From Sitta carolinensis (lineage: Eukaryota; Chordata; Aves; Passeriformes; Sittidae): a stretch of DNA of 64,000 nucleotides. The position numbers and the translations under genes are program-made. How positions within the stretch are numbered: position 1 is the first letter of the stretch; each line of letters begins with the position of its first letter. The stretch is from NCBI GenBank assembly GCA_032173965.1, contig CM063294.1, positions 7,796,452-7,860,451 on the forward strand. The letters are read 5' to 3'. Of the stretch, positions 34,433 to 47,555 are shown one piece after another. Below the pieces are notes generated by a model that made no database searches, was not told the origin of the DNA, and saw only the letters and a list, made by a program, of their open reading frames with translations.

Positions 34433-35308
34433 GTGTCCATGTCATGCCCCGGCTACGCTGGGATATTTATAGAGAAGAGAGGAAGTTTTGTGGCTCGGAC
34501 CAGAGGAGCAGATGAGGTACTGTAATCAGGAAACGAGATTAAAGGCAGTTTCAGCGGTGTGAAGTGTGTGTCTCGGCAGGGACCGCCCTGAACCGGCGGC
34601 TTCCCCGCTCTTCCCGCACTCCACCTCTGCATCCACACATCCACACACTACAGAGGTTCAAAAACGAAGAGACAAGCAACAGAAGATCCACAATTCCACT
34701 GCAGACATCTGGGAATGCAGGGGCGCTGGGAGGAGCTAACGACCTGAGCTAATTACCTGGAGCTTCCCCTGCCCGTGGGATAGATGAGATAAACGGGGCT
34801 ATCACTCCGTACCCACGCAGCCGGGCAGAGCTGGGAGCTGCTGGGTCCAGTCTGTGGCACCGAGGCTTCCCCAGACCTCACCCCGGCAGGGCTGTGACCC
34901 ACAGGGGCTCAGGGAACGCCGGCTGGGTGCAACACCCACTCCCACCCTCTGCCCCAGGCTGGCAGCGCTCACCTGGCAGGGAAAACGCGGCCAAAAGCTT
35001 CCGGAAAAGCTGGGCTGCGGAGGAGGAGATGCAGCAGTGGGAGTGAGGAGCAAAACCAGAAGGAGAAGCAGAAATTGTGGGGGTTACACCCCATCCTCAG
35101 CTCCCTGTTCCCCCTTTTCTTCTAAGAGCTGAGGTGGCAGCTCTGGGAAGCATTCAAGGTGTCAGGCAGTGACCAGGTGAGTTCGCCGGGCTGTTTCTGA
35201 GTATTCTGACAACAAATCCAAAGAATTAAGTCCCTTATCCTAATAAACACATGGATGCTCATCCTACAGTTGCTCAGCCTTGCAGGCAGCACTGGGTCCT
35301 GGCAGGAG

Positions 35309-35372
35309 CAGGAGCAGATTTAGGGATGTGGTGCGTGGCTCAGGAGCAGATTTGGGGATGTGGTGCGTGGCT
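35309..35372. repeat. 32-bp tandem duplication
   Basis: CAGGAGCAGATTTAGGGATG followed by TGGTGCGTGGCT occurs twice in succession with one mismatch. Confidence 0.9.
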
Positions 35373-36009
35373 CTGAGAGAGATAAAGGCAACTTTGCTGC
35401 TTTGCAACAAGTGTTTTACCCGAGGCATCTCTGTCCCTGGCAATCCCTCTCCAGAGGCTGCCCCAGGACTCTGTAAATCTGTGGCCCAGGGTGCAGGGAT
35501 CAGCCAGCCCAGTTTACAGCTGGATATTTTGTCTTTGCTGTACTCAGTTCAAAGAAATCTGGGATTTGGTTCCCAGGCTGTGCCAGAGGAAGCAGAGCAA
35601 GGCTGATTCTTTGTTCCTGGGTTTTGTCCCTCCATTTCCTCTTTGGCAATCATTGTTCACCTTTTAGGTGTGGCAGAGAGATGATTTTTGTCTTTGCCTA
35701 CACAGCCGTGGCCCTCAGTGAGTCGGACAAGTGACCACAGGTTCAAAAAAAAGGCAGGAATTTGCCTCACATAAAAATAAATTCCATCACCCCAATCTCA
35801 CTGGTTTTTGAGGCTTGCACGACTTTACCTGTTCTTTTGAGTAATTAAGAGATTTTCATCTGGTTCAAGGCCTCATTCTGGAACAAATACAACACCAAAC
35901 CTCAGAGATGTTATGAACACAGCTCAGTTGGATTGTTTTTTAGAAGGGGGAGCCCCAAAATGCCTCTTTCTGGGTTCCTTGGCTTGCAGGGTGCCAAAAC
36001 CAGACAGAT

Positions 36010-36240
36010 CTCATTTGTTCCATGCCCCACTGGCCCTGGTGCTTTGTCATCACGCTGATCTTTTCCCTCTTCGTAATTGGATGTGTGCTCTCTCCTCGCT
36101 GAGTGACATTTGAAGAGCAGCCTGTGGGATCAATGAGAAAGCGGGGCTGGGAGAGAGAAATAATCACTTTTGTCAGCCCGACTGACATAATTGGAATAAA
36201 CAGCCGGGCGTTTGGGCATGGCAGAGTTTCCTGAGGACTG
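36010..36240. other. candidate conserved non-coding block
   Basis: Unique sequence with homeobox- and bZIP-like words (CGTAATTGGATG, GCTGAGTGACAT, CTGACATAATTGG), about 3 kb upstream of the ADRB2 promoter. It could be an ADRB2 enhancer. Inference only. Confidence 0.25.
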
Positions 36241-36640
36241 TGAGGAGCTGGCTGCTGGCCTTCCCATGCCTGCCCAGATGTTTGGCACAAACACTCTGGA
36301 ATTAAACAGCCTGGCCAGATCGGGCTCTTGGCGAGGAGAGCTTGGAAATGACGATCCTCAAGCAAAGCAGTGTCAAGAATTAGTGACATTCCATGCGGGG
36401 AGAGTGTGAGAGGCGGCAGCGGGATGCAGAGAGCGGGTAGGGATCGCTATCGCTCCTCTCCACTGCTGCCCACCCTGAGGCACAGCGGGCACCCTGCTCG
36501 GGGGGATTCACTCTGCTCTCCCTTCTTTGGCTGCCCAGTTCCTCTGGATGTGCCGGCTGTGGCTGTCGGGAGGGACAGGGGCACCTTCTGTGGGTCACCT
36601 GTTACCTGAACACACACCAGAAGCCCCTCGGGGTTTGCTC

Positions 36641-37255
36641 TGGTCCAGATGACCCCGAGGTGTGTAAAAAGTCTGTGTTTCCCAACCCAGCTGTGGAAGA
36701 ATGAGTCAGGAGTCTTCAGCTGATGCTCTCAAGGTTGTTTTATTGTTTTTTAATTTTAAAATATTTTCTGTCTGGGCTGCCCAGGTCTGTTCAGCAGGGC
36801 AGCCCCAGGCACACTCTCTGCCCCTGGGGCAGGAGCTGTTTTTATATTACAAATTCCCTGTTAGTTATTGACAGTGCTAATCCAATGCCCATCACCTGTG
36901 TTAGACAGTTCCAGTCTACTCCAATCCCATCCCCAAGTGCCACCATCCCCAAGGAGATGGGGTTAGGGAGAAGAAGGAAGGAGGACAGGACAACACCCAA
37001 ATCCCTCCATCTTACCCCTGAGCCCCCATGGTAAAATCCCCAAAATTTCCCTTTTCACTCTACAACTACTACTATCATGCTGTCTAAACTTTTGTGTCCT
37101 TTAATTCCTCATTCACAGGTGGTAATTTTTCAAACTCAAAGCTCAGGAGCCCTTGGCTGCTGCCAGGGTCTGTGACCCCCCTGCCAGGATTTGAATCCCC
37201 CTGGCTGGAGCTGGGATCATCCAGGACTGTCACAGACACAGCCTGGGTTCTGACA
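36641..37255 (-). mobile_element. solo LTR, family B, copy 1
   Basis: A 615-bp element nearly identical by eye to 47556-48171 in inverted orientation. On the minus strand it starts TGTCAGAACCCAGGCTGTGT and ends CATCTGGACCA, the TG...CA ends of an LTR. It contains a worn TATA region (ATATAAAAACAGCTCCTGCC) and a possible AATAAA signal (AAAACAATAAAACAACC). I see no target-site duplication at its flanks (TTGCTC and GAAGCA). Confidence 0.75.
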
Positions 37256-39427
37256 GAAGCAAAACCAAAAAATTCCCGAAATCTCACTTTGAAATATATC
37301 TTCACAAAAGTGTATCAATCCTTTTTATTAATTTAATCGTGTATCAATATTAAAACTTAGCCAATCAAACCCAAAGCAAACCACTGGTGAATGCAGGTGA
37401 TTCACAGAGTGACACAGCACGAGGGCACCAGAGGAAATGAGATGAGCACCACGGATAAAAATGCTTATCACTGCTTTTTCCTTCTCCTTGCTGCTTTTCC
37501 CACACTTGATTTTCACAAGCACAGGAGATCTCTGTGTCTGGCTTGTCCCTGCCAGTGACCCCTGAGCCCGTGTGTGGGAGTCCTTAAAGGTAAAAGATTT
37601 ATGGGAAAGCTGCAAAAAGCAGGGCTCAGAACCAGCAGGACAGAAATTAGAGCTGCAGTTGGAAGTTTTGAATGTAGGTAAGTAAAGAGAGGACAAGGGC
37701 AGAAAACAATGGCTTGGGTATTAAAGTTTGGCTAGCAGAAATTTTAAGGCTGCAGAAAAATTTGTTTGTCAAGATATAGAAAGTTGGAAGCAGTGCCCCC
37801 TTGCCCTGGTCCCAGAGTGGGTTTCCTGGTTTCCTCACAGGCTGTGGGGTTGCAGAGGGGGAATTTGCCACACATGGGGGCCTTTGAGTGGCCTCTGCCC
37901 CATCACCCCCCCAGCAGCTCAGAGGGGACACCAGGAGCAGTGGGGACACCTTAATGCAGCCACAAGTTCCCACACTCATTCCCACACTGCACACTCATGG
38001 GGTGAGGCCAAGAAAACGGCCAAATTCCGAGAAAAATGCACCAAGTTTGGGCTGAATTGAAGGTGCTTTTCGATTTAAAACCTTCTCTCTTCCTTTCACT
38101 GGGCTGCTCAGACAATTCTCAGTGTCATTAAGAAAATGACAAAATAAATTGTCGTTTATTGAGGAGGCAAATTACGTGGCACCTCCGCTGGTGTAAAGCT
38201 CTGGCTGCCATAAATAATGGCCATGGATACAGGAGATATTCCATGAAAACAACACAGGGAGCTCTGCCCTCTCCACCCAGGAGGGTCTGCTGTGCCCCCA
38301 AGGTGAGTCCTGGAGCTGAGGACACAAATCCCTGTGTGCAGGGAGGACAAACCTCCACCTCACTCCTAATTTTAGAAGGCTGCTCCATGGGCTGATAGGA
38401 AAAGGAACTCCGTGTGCTGGAATATGTGCAGAGTCCAAGAGGAAATCTGGTTTTTCCTGAGAGCTTTCTTATCAAATCTACCTCATATCAAACCCAAAAT
38501 AGCTGAGTGGCTGCTGAGCTTTGCCTCGGCTCCGAGGGGCTGGATTGAGGGGGAATTGCTGCAGGGATGTTCTTCATCTGGGGCAAACCCAAGAGGCTTT
38601 AACTTGGTTTAATCACCTTTTCCTCCTGGACCTTTGCAGTCATTGTGCCCCCGATTTTCTGTTTTCCCTCAATGAAACACAATCAGCAATTCCTTATTTC
38701 TCCCAGGCATATCAAGAGGATGTTCATTGGTTCTGTCTGTTCTTTTGGAGCAGCTTCCCAAGATAACCCTAAAAAGTTTGGGTTTCTCCGTGCCTACAGC
38801 CTAAAGGGTCCCATCCTCTCCCTATAAACCTTGCTGGGAAAAGAAAAAAAACAATTCAACAGTGGCTTATGTTAATTGGAATTCTTTGCAAAGCCTCAGC
38901 CTGGCTGTACCATCAGCCACCCCGTTTTACACAGACACTGGAATTGTTGGGATTTTTCTCTGACTGAGCACGGCAGCGAATGGATGCCCGAAAAGAAAGA
39001 AAAAAGTGACTGGCTTTGAGAAAAACCATCGCACTGACAATCCTGGACGCAGCCGCTCCCAGACCGTGCAAAGACAGTTGTTTAATTGGCTATCATCAAT
39101 TAATTCGCTTAATTGGGGGCCGAGGCTGGTGGAAAGAAGGGTGGGAAGCACGAAGGTACCGGAGGAGGTGAACAAGGGGCAGAATTCCCCTCTGCTCCCT
39201 CTCAGCCTGGCCAGGAGGTGAACCCCTTTGAAATCATTCCCTTGCTCCGGGAAAATTCCACAGCCCATCCCCAGCTCGTCCCGACCGTCCCGCTTTTTAA
39301 TATTAATTATTCTTATTCCATTCTCATTTTCTCATTCATCAGTTCGTGCTGAAGGCACAGCAACCCCTGGAAGCGAGATGCACCGGCCGGGCTTTCCCAC
39401 CTGAGCCTCTCTGGAATAGCAGATAAA
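37256..39427. other. intergenic
   Basis: Unique DNA inside the inverted LTR pair. No gene seen. Confidence 0.5.
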
Positions 39428-39652
39428 CCCTGTTTAACTCCTTAAAAAATCCCGTTTAACTCCTTAAACAAGCCCTGTTTAACTCCCTGAGTAAACTCTG
39501 TTTAACTCCTTAAAAAATCCCTTTAACTCCTTAAATAAACACGTTTAACTCCTTAAACAAGCCCCGTTTAACTCTTAAATAAACCCTGTGTAACTCCCTA
39601 AATAAACCCCGTTTAACTCCCTAAATAAACCCTGTTTAACTCCTTAAACAAT
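39428..39652. repeat. about 23-bp minisatellite (GTTTAACTCCTTAAATAAAC)
   Basis: About ten units of CCTGTTTAACTCCTTAAA followed by TAAAC or AAATC. The units are AT-rich and contain the palindrome-like GTTTAA. Confidence 0.92.
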
Positions 39653-39654
39653 GC

Positions 39655-39840
39655 CAGTAATTGCTTTTAGATGGGCTATTGTGTGCGCACCCACCTCAGA
39701 GATGGTATCTGGGAACGGGGCTTTGTGTGGTACCGCGATTTAATAGCACGGCCGATTATACCTCTGACGAGTGTTTTTATTTGCTGCACGACGGTAATTG
39801 GGCGATTTTAATCTGGGGTTGATTTTATTCTAATTTTTCT
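39655..39840. other. candidate conserved non-coding block
   Basis: Directly after the 23-bp minisatellite comes unique AT-rich DNA with several isolated CpGs (GGTACCGCGATTTAATAGC, GGTAATTGGGCGATTTTAAT). Similar texture occurs at 39010-39120. No coding potential. Confidence 0.25.
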
Positions 39841-40917
39841 GGATGTTGCCAGCCCTGAGGGAAATGGTGTAAGGCTGTCTCGTGCTAAAATTAGCCCTGG
39901 CAAGCTGAAATTCGCCCCTTCCGCCTGCTCCCCGCGGAATATTTGGGATAAAAACCGGCTCCGAGTCTGACCAGAGAACCTGCAATTCCTACCTCTCCTC
40001 CTCCCGTTATTAACCTTTTCCATGGAGGCACAGACTCCGCGTTTTTAGAACCTTGTATCCTCCAGAATTCCTCCCCGTTCCCCAGAGAGCAGGAATTTTC
40101 TCCCTCAGTTCACCAGGAAGTATCAAAGGCTCAGTTTTTCTTAAAAAAATCCATCCTCGTGCCTGTCGGAGGAATTTTGGATTGCAGCCCTGGAGGTGCT
40201 GCTGCAGAAGAGAAATTCTCCAGGAACCAACCCTGTGCCTGAAATTTTCTCTCAGAGTCACCTGTCTCCATCTCTGAGTGCAGGAAATCCCTGAGAGAAG
40301 TTTTCTCCATTTACATTTCCAGTTCTGGGAATATTTTCCCCCCCAAAAAAAAAAAAAAAAAAAAAAAATTATCTCTTGGCTTCTCTCCTGCAGCTGAGCT
40401 GCTCCCCAGGGCAGGGCAGAAGGCCAGGCCAGGTAAACCAAGGTAATAATGAAGATTTGAATGCTTGAGGTGAGCACAACACCGTGCTGGCTCCCTGCCT
40501 TCTCCCCAGAAATTTGTGTGACCTTCCTGCTGTGCCCCTTAAATATTCCTGCAGGGAACTGAGCCCTGCCCAGCCATCGATTCCCCACTTCAAAGGTCAA
40601 AGCCATTTGGTTTCATAATCACTTGTGCAACCCTCTGGTGGAAGTGGGAAGTTGGGAAAGGTGTCCTGGAGGAGCAGGTGGAGCAAGGAGGGAGATGCTG
40701 CATTGCCCAAATGCAGGGCTGGGTGGAAATGTGGATCTGGGCTGGGATTTTAGGAGGGGAAAAGGCAGAAATGCCACTCGTGGGATGGAATTCCTCCCTC
40801 CAGGCTGCTGTAGTTTCATCTATGGGTTCTCTCCTGAGATTCCCATTCTCCTGAAAATCACTCTGAGCTCTTCTCCCCACCACTACCAGGTTCTTGGGCT
40901 CAGGGGCTGGAGGCTCT

Positions 40918-41036
40918 TGAACTCTCATCCCCGTGCCTGAACTCTCATCCCTCTGCCTTGATCTCATCCCTGTGCCTTGAACTCATCCCTGTGCCTTGAA
41001 CTCTCATCCCTGTGCCTCCAAATCTCATCCCTGTGC
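40918..41036. repeat. about 20-bp minisatellite (GAACTCTCATCCCTGTGCCT)
   Basis: Six units with small length changes, alternating GAACTCTCATCCC and GATCTCATCCC forms. Confidence 0.9.
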
Positions 41037-41238
41037 CAGAGAGCAGCAGGCGTGAATTGCACGGGATTTTGGGGGCATTTTACAAATGCAGATGCAAATA
41101 AATTGACTTCATCCTTCAAATCAAGAATCCCTGGGTGGGGACCTGTGTGATTTATACAGTGAGACAGAGAGCTGCTGGGCTGGGCTCCATCTTCTTCTAT
41201 CCCAGTTTTTAACCTGCTGAGCTCCCTGTTCTCCCTGC

Positions 41239-41302
41239 TGTCCCTGTTTCTGATGCATTGTCCCTGTTTCTGATGCATTGTCCCTGTTTTTGATGCATTC
41301 CC
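41239..41302. repeat. 20-bp tandem triplication
   Basis: TCCCTGTTTCTGATGCATTG occurs three times, the last with TTTTTGATGCATTC. Confidence 0.92.
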
Positions 41303-44300
41303 GATTCATCCCAGCTCCCGTCGGGATGTAACCAGCAGGATGGGTGAGCTCTGTGGGTGCAGCACTGCTGGCAGGGCTCTGAGCATCCCTGCACATCCCA
41401 GTGGCTCCATTCCCGCAGGATCAGCCAGGACAATGTGGGGACAGCACCCTGGGGCTCCCCAGGACACTCAAGGCAGGTTTGTGTCTCTTTACCAACCACT
41501 GCTTTGGTTCCCAAGGCTCAGGTGTGTTCCAGCAGCAGCACCTCCATCCCCGAGCTGACAACACCAGGACAGCAAACAGGAATTTTTGTCTGTCACTTGT
41601 TTATAAATCCCTGGTTTCTCACCAGATATTTGCACAGATCCTTGGTTTTGTCCCCTAAACTGCTCTTGCACTGCTGGAGGAAAGAGACTGAGGAGATCCC
41701 AGCGACACAACGTCCCCCTTAGGGCTGGGGGCACATCTTGGGGGTGGCTTGGACACTCAGCTCAGCCTGAGGCAGGAGCTGTCACCACAGGAACTGATGG
41801 GAGCACCAGGCTTTGTCCCAAAAAACCAGAGGTGACCTCGGGCAAGGAACTCTTGTCCTGTCATTTGAGACCAAGTCGTTCCTGCAGTTTCCACAACACT
41901 TAATTCACTTCCTGAGGTGAAAAGGCTGGGATTTTACAGGCTCAGGGAGGTGTGGGACAGAGCTAGTGCCTGAGGTCAGGCAGTGCATCCCAGATTTTCC
42001 TCTGGAAAAGAGCCCTGTCCCTGTCCAGACTCAGGGTTCCAGGGTGGCTGCAGCTGATAGACCCCGGTAACATTTCCTAGGGAGGTTTGCATTCCCTTTC
42101 CCTGGAAATCTCAGCTCATTCCTATTGCATGAGTTCAGGCAGCTGCCAAGTTCAAGTGGGTGCAGTTTTAAAAAGGAAAATCCTGCTCCAAGCCCAAAAT
42201 AAATAATTATGGATACAGCCATATGAAAAGTAATTATAAAGCTTTAAATAAGCTGAAGTTAAATAAACAGAACCCTTCTCCTTTACCTGCTGGCAGCTTG
42301 AGTCCAGCATCCCCAGCCATGGATGGTTTCTTGGAGCAGGTAAAGGAGCTCAGAGTGGCTGCATCTCTCTGGAATCTGGTGCCAAGAGTAACAACCTCCT
42401 CCTTCAGAGCAAGAGTGGGACCAGGAGGTCGTGGCTCTGGTCAGCACCAGCCAAGTCACCCACGCTCCCCTTTCCCCCAAAGATTTAAAGCTCATTAATC
42501 ACCCAGTCCTCACAGTCTGGGTTATTGTTGTCGTTGTAAATGAAGTCAGCAGCTTTTGTGGGAGATGTGGGAGACCCCAGTTCACAGGAATTTGGCTGCG
42601 GGGGGAGGAATTCCAGCGTCTGGTCCAGCCCTGACAGACCCAGCCCTCGGCTGGTCGATGTTTCTCTGGAGATTAAAATCTTTCCAAATTTGCGCAGGAC
42701 CTGGAGCTGGGGGATTCAAATCCTGGGGAGGATGGGAAACAAAATATTCCTGTTTCTGTGAGACAGCACCCAAATGGGGCAGGCACTTGGTTATGGGCCC
42801 TGCAAGAGCCAGAGGGGAGAGCTCTGGAGTGCAGGAGGCTCTGTGACCCACGCCCTGTGCACATGGGCATCCCTTCCACAGGAAATGTTCCTTTAATCCC
42901 CAGACTGCTGCTCCTGGGCCACCAGCAGTGACAGCAGAGCTGTGCTGGGTGCACAGGGAGTTGGCAGAGCCACAGGGCAGGGAAGGGGCTGGAAGGAGCC
43001 TCTGCCATCCCTTCTGCAGCAGGGGAACAGGGGAAATCCCGGGGGAGTCCCTGAATCAGGGAATTCCCTGGATGCTCTGGGCCTTTCCTGGTTCACTCAT
43101 CCACAAATTTGCACATTCGAATTCCTGAGTGTCAGCAAATCTGTGCCTGTCTGCACCCAAATTCTCAAACCACACATTTGCAGCCCTCTTTGCTCCAGGC
43201 TCAGAATAGCTGGGAGATATTGATTAAACCCCCTTTTTGTTCCTGTAGTTCAGGAGAGCAGAGAACTAAAAAGGGCAGCCTAAAGGGCCTGTCCTGGAAG
43301 AAGACACGAGATTTAAGAAAATCAGGAATCCACCTAAGGGTGAACATGTGTTTGGTTATTGTAGAGCTGCAGGGTTGGGATAAAGGGGGTGCCTGAGGGT
43401 GTTGAGCAGCACAGGCTGGAGGAGCTGCTGTGGGTGTTAATGAACCTCCTCTACTCCCCAGGGAAAACCTCTGTGCCTGGACATGACTCAGAACTGCTGG
43501 TGGGAAGGAAAATCTGAATGCACTGTGGAAGACTTTTTTTTTTTTTTTTTTGTATCCTTGCAGTGCTTCAGGATAGAAGGGAAAATTTGCCTTAGAATGG
43601 AGCAGAGACTGCACTGAGTCCCTGTTAGAGCTTTGCTGGCAACATGCTCTGGAATATTGTAATTAACTTTAAACCATGTTAATGAGGTAGAAAAAACGAA
43701 GGGGAAAGAGATGAAATGGCTACTGCAAAAACATTTCCACCTGCTTCCAAGAGAAGAGCAGCTCTTGCCTGATTGTTTTGGAAGGAATTCCTTCCTCTCA
43801 GATTAAAGGTTCAATTTCCAGCACACTGGGATGTGTGAGCCCACAGAGAGGGAACTGTGAGGATCAACGTTCCCATGGATGCAGGCAGAGGAAAAAGTGC
43901 AATGAGAGGGAAGAAGCAATGTGCAATTAGAGGGAATTTTTGCAATATTGACAAGCCAGCTCTGTCTAATAATTAATTAGTCAGCGCCCAGGCAGCATCT
44001 AGAATTACAGGACATTCCCACTTCTGTTTGCCTGCTCCAGAGCTCCTGTTCTTGGTATTCCCTGGGGATGAACCCTGTGTTCCCCTGCCTGGAAAGGTGA
44101 TTCCTCTCAGCTCCTGTTACAGGCATCAGCAGGAGGTGCCTTTCCAGCCAGCCTCCAAGGGATCCCTAAAATCCTAAAATCCCTAAAAGCCGGCCTCTGC
44201 TCTTCCCCTGGGGTAGAAATCCAGCTCATCCTCCTGGATTCCCATCCTCGAGGCAAGGAACAGAGAGCTCTGAGGAATGCTCAGGCCATCAGCTGGCAGT

Positions 44301-44388
44301 GCTCCTAGCAGGGAATTGTCTTCATATCTGACCATGTAGGGAATGGAGGTCCAGAGTCCCAAAGTGTTTTCATAGGAAAACAACACAA

Positions 44389-44444
44389 AATCCTCATCCT
44401 GCATCCAGGGAAGGGAAATCCTCATCCTGCAGCCAGGGAAAGTT
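44389..44444. repeat. 28-bp tandem duplication
   Basis: AAATCCTCATCCTGCATCCA followed by GGGAAGGG is repeated with GCCAGGGAAAGT in the second copy. Confidence 0.8.
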
Positions 44445-47400
44445 TGTGTTTGTGAGCACTGGGAAGAGCTCAGGGCTGCTCAGTGCACTGAGAAATTGCT
44501 CCTTGTGTTTTAAATCCTACTATGTTTTGGATTTATGGCTCAGGGAACTCCTGGAAATCCTAACTTGCAGGTAATGAGGAAAATCAGGCATTAAAAAAAA
44601 TGTATGGAGAGGACATTTTGGATGTGTCTCTGCTTTTCCTAAGCACTTAATGGAAAAGAAAAACAAAACTCAGTTATGGTAGGGGTGATAACTCATCCTG
44701 TTTGCCACAAGAAATGCAAAATCAATGGGTTTCTAAGGGCCAGGAGGAATATTTTATAACCTGAAAGGTAAATCCATGAAAACTGGGGATTTCTGACTTT
44801 AAACACAAAATTTAAACTGTAGCACTAAGATAAATCTATCTAGAAAAAAATAGCTTTGTTTTCTATATAAAGGCAAGATTTAGAGGGCATTTACTGATTC
44901 CTGGTTATGATAAGACTGACAAATGCATAAAGATTTTTAGTGCTGGCCTCCTCTGTCCAAAACTTCATTTAAAGGAGATGGAAAGAACTCTGAAAAAAAC
45001 AAAAAAAAAAAAACAAAAAAACCAAGCACAGAAAATAAAAGACTTTTCCTCCTGTTCCAGGTGTGCAAAACACCTGGGGAAAGTTGCCACACTGTCCATG
45101 GAAGTAAAAGTTTGATCAGCTGTACAAAAACCCCCCTGACACCTTTCTTTATGGTATTTTCTGGAATTCTCCTTTTCCCTTCCAACTGGAGGCTGATCAG
45201 AAGAAGAGAAGACAAGGCTTGGTAGCATTTCAGATGATAAAAAAATAAATTAAAATATCAGTCCTGTACCAAGGACCTTTGCACACCACATTCCTGCTTT
45301 TCCAGAGTAAGGGAGGTGGGAATAGGGATCAGGGTCATTAAAGCTGAAACCACAAGGAGCTTCTGGAAGTTTCCTCCTCTCTCATTTGGTGGTGCCATCT
45401 GGGAATACGAATGGAATGAGGAGCTCCTCGTGCAGCATGGATGTTCCACTGATGTTACAGGACTTTAACCCCCCTTTTTTTCCACGTCTCCTCTGTCCTG
45501 AACATCTTAAATTCATCTGGAGACGCTTGGAACGTGTGGGAAACTCCGGGATTTGTACAGCACGTTTGGCCAAGACCCTGGACAGCATCAGCCTCATCCC
45601 AGGATTTTTGTGAGCTTCCCAGCCTGGTGCAGAAAGGCTGAAGATTCTTTCTGACGTAAACAGAGCCTCTCGCCACGGCAAGAAAACCAAAGGGAATTTC
45701 TGGCAGAATCCAAAGTGAGAATAATTTTGTGATGACCTCTCCCAGCTCCGTCCCTTTGCTTGGCACCAGGTTTGGTGTCTGACACATGAATTTAAATTTC
45801 TGTCCATCTACAGGACTTAGAAGACCAAAAAATCTCTCGAGGTCCTCGCTGCTCCCTGCAGATGCCGAGGAATAGAATCAGTGCAAGGTTTTTAATCCAA
45901 AAGAAGAGGAAATATGGGGAGGGACACACAGGAATTCAGTGGCAGAGCAATTCCCATTTCCCAGATTCTCTCTGTGTGCTCTGACAGTTTTCTCCCACTG
46001 TCACAGGACCTGGAGCAGCAAGGAATTTCCATCCCTCTCCAGCTTCTTCCAGCTGCAGCTCTGCCCCGTTGGTTCCCTTGGTTTCCCAGGAAATAAAAGC
46101 CTGGAATTCAGCAGCAGCCTGGCAGCAGCTGCCCTGTAATGACAAGCAGAGCTCCCTCAGCAGCACACAAGAGCTTTCCTGGGGTTTCCATTTGTTTTCC
46201 CCAACTTCTCCCAGAGTGAAGCCAACTGGGATGGGACAGGGAGGATACCCTGGCACCTTGGAGTCCTCTGGAAGGAAGCAGCAGCAGGAGAGTCATCAGG
46301 AGCAGTTGCTGCAAACAGATTCAGGGAGTTCAGTCCCCTAAAGAGTTCTGGTGTCAGAGGGAGGATTGGGAAAGCCTCAGCAAAGAGGGGTTGGTTTGTC
46401 TTGGAAGAACCTCAGGGAATCACGGGGGAAGTTGGAAGTGAGTGTGGAAATGACCCCATCCAGCTTTTTGCAGGATCCCGGTGGAAGCTGTTGCTCCTCC
46501 AGCTTCACTGGATCTCTTTGGACAAACCCTGAAATGCAAAGGCCTGGCTCCATCCCTGTTCCATTAATCAGTGTGTCTCCTGCTGAAAAACTGATGGAAT
46601 TCCACCAAAACCAGAGCACAGTCAGGCACAGGGATGCAACTTGAGTGTTTATCCATGTGTTTTGTGCACTTGCTTTGACTTTTTCAGACAGGGCCAACTA
46701 AAGTATCTTAAAAAGTCCTTTAAGTGGTCCCAAACTTTCAGAAAGTCAGAAATGTGCATCAGACCTGGTCTGGAAGCAGGAAACACCACAGAGAGACTTG
46801 AGAAAGTTTGAAAAACTTTGGGATTTGGGGTTGGGAACACCCTAACCCTCATGCAGGCTGTGAAATCTGTTCTTGCAGGGGCTCCTGTCAGCTTGACCTT
46901 TTCTAGGGCGCTTTTCCTGCCAGGAGCCATCACAGCTTGTACCCAGGAGAGCCCAAATCCAGCCCTGGAATGTCCTGGGAGAGCTCTGCAGCTCCAGGCA
47001 GGCACAGAGAGGCTCTGACACCTCCCTGAGCCCCAGCCCAGCCTTATCAGCCTCTTCATCCAATGACTCAAAGGAAATACCAGCAGCCTGTGAAGCTCTG
47101 CAGCAGGCAGGGGAGTGCTGCCAGCTCGGCTCGGCTCCAATCCCGACAGGAAAAGAGCGGGAGCCCAGCTCCGTGCCCAGGGCAAAGCTTTTCCAGGCAT
47201 TTTCCCAAACTCGGGTCCGTTTTGCTGCCTCTCCGAGCAGGATCTGGTCGTGTTTTCTAGGATTCCAGGTTTTTCCACGGCTTGCTGACGTGGGGAATCC
47301 GCCTTGGTTTGATCCCACAGGGAAATGCATCAGCATTCATCTCCAGCAGTTCATCATCCCGGCCCCGTGCCCTGTCAACAGCCCGGCCAGGTGGGGAGGG

Positions 47401-47555
47401 GTCGCGGCTGCTTGGGAGGGGTCGGCGAGCCCGGGGGGCACTGCTGGCACTCTTCACTGCCACGTTCCCACTCCTGTGCCGGCGGATTTGGGGGAAAGTC
47501 AGGGAGAAACTCCTGCACTTCTTTAAAGCAGAAATTTCTGTAGATCCTGGAGACC

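Larger units (their letters stand above)
33242..36640. other. upstream flank of ADRB2
   Basis: The CpG island edge runs to about 33.66 kb, then unique DNA with a CR1 tail at 34.3 kb and the 32-bp duplication at 35.3 kb. Short regulatory-looking words lie at 34170-34260 (ACACTTATCAATGTCGAATC). Confidence 0.45.
39841..47555. other. intergenic, minor repeats
   Basis: Poly-A at 40345-40368, poly-T at 43535-43551, A-rich tract at 44993-45021, and the small tandem repeats at 40.9, 41.2 and 44.4 kb. Open frames up to about 209 codons lack recognisable domains. Stretches around 43.6-44.0 kb and 44.5-45.0 kb are AT-rich and unique. Confidence 0.5.

Noticed and set aside
44183..44425. 80-codon minus frame with protein-like composition
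   Set aside because: No recognisable domain, splice context or homology; it contains a 28-bp tandem duplication. Considered chance.
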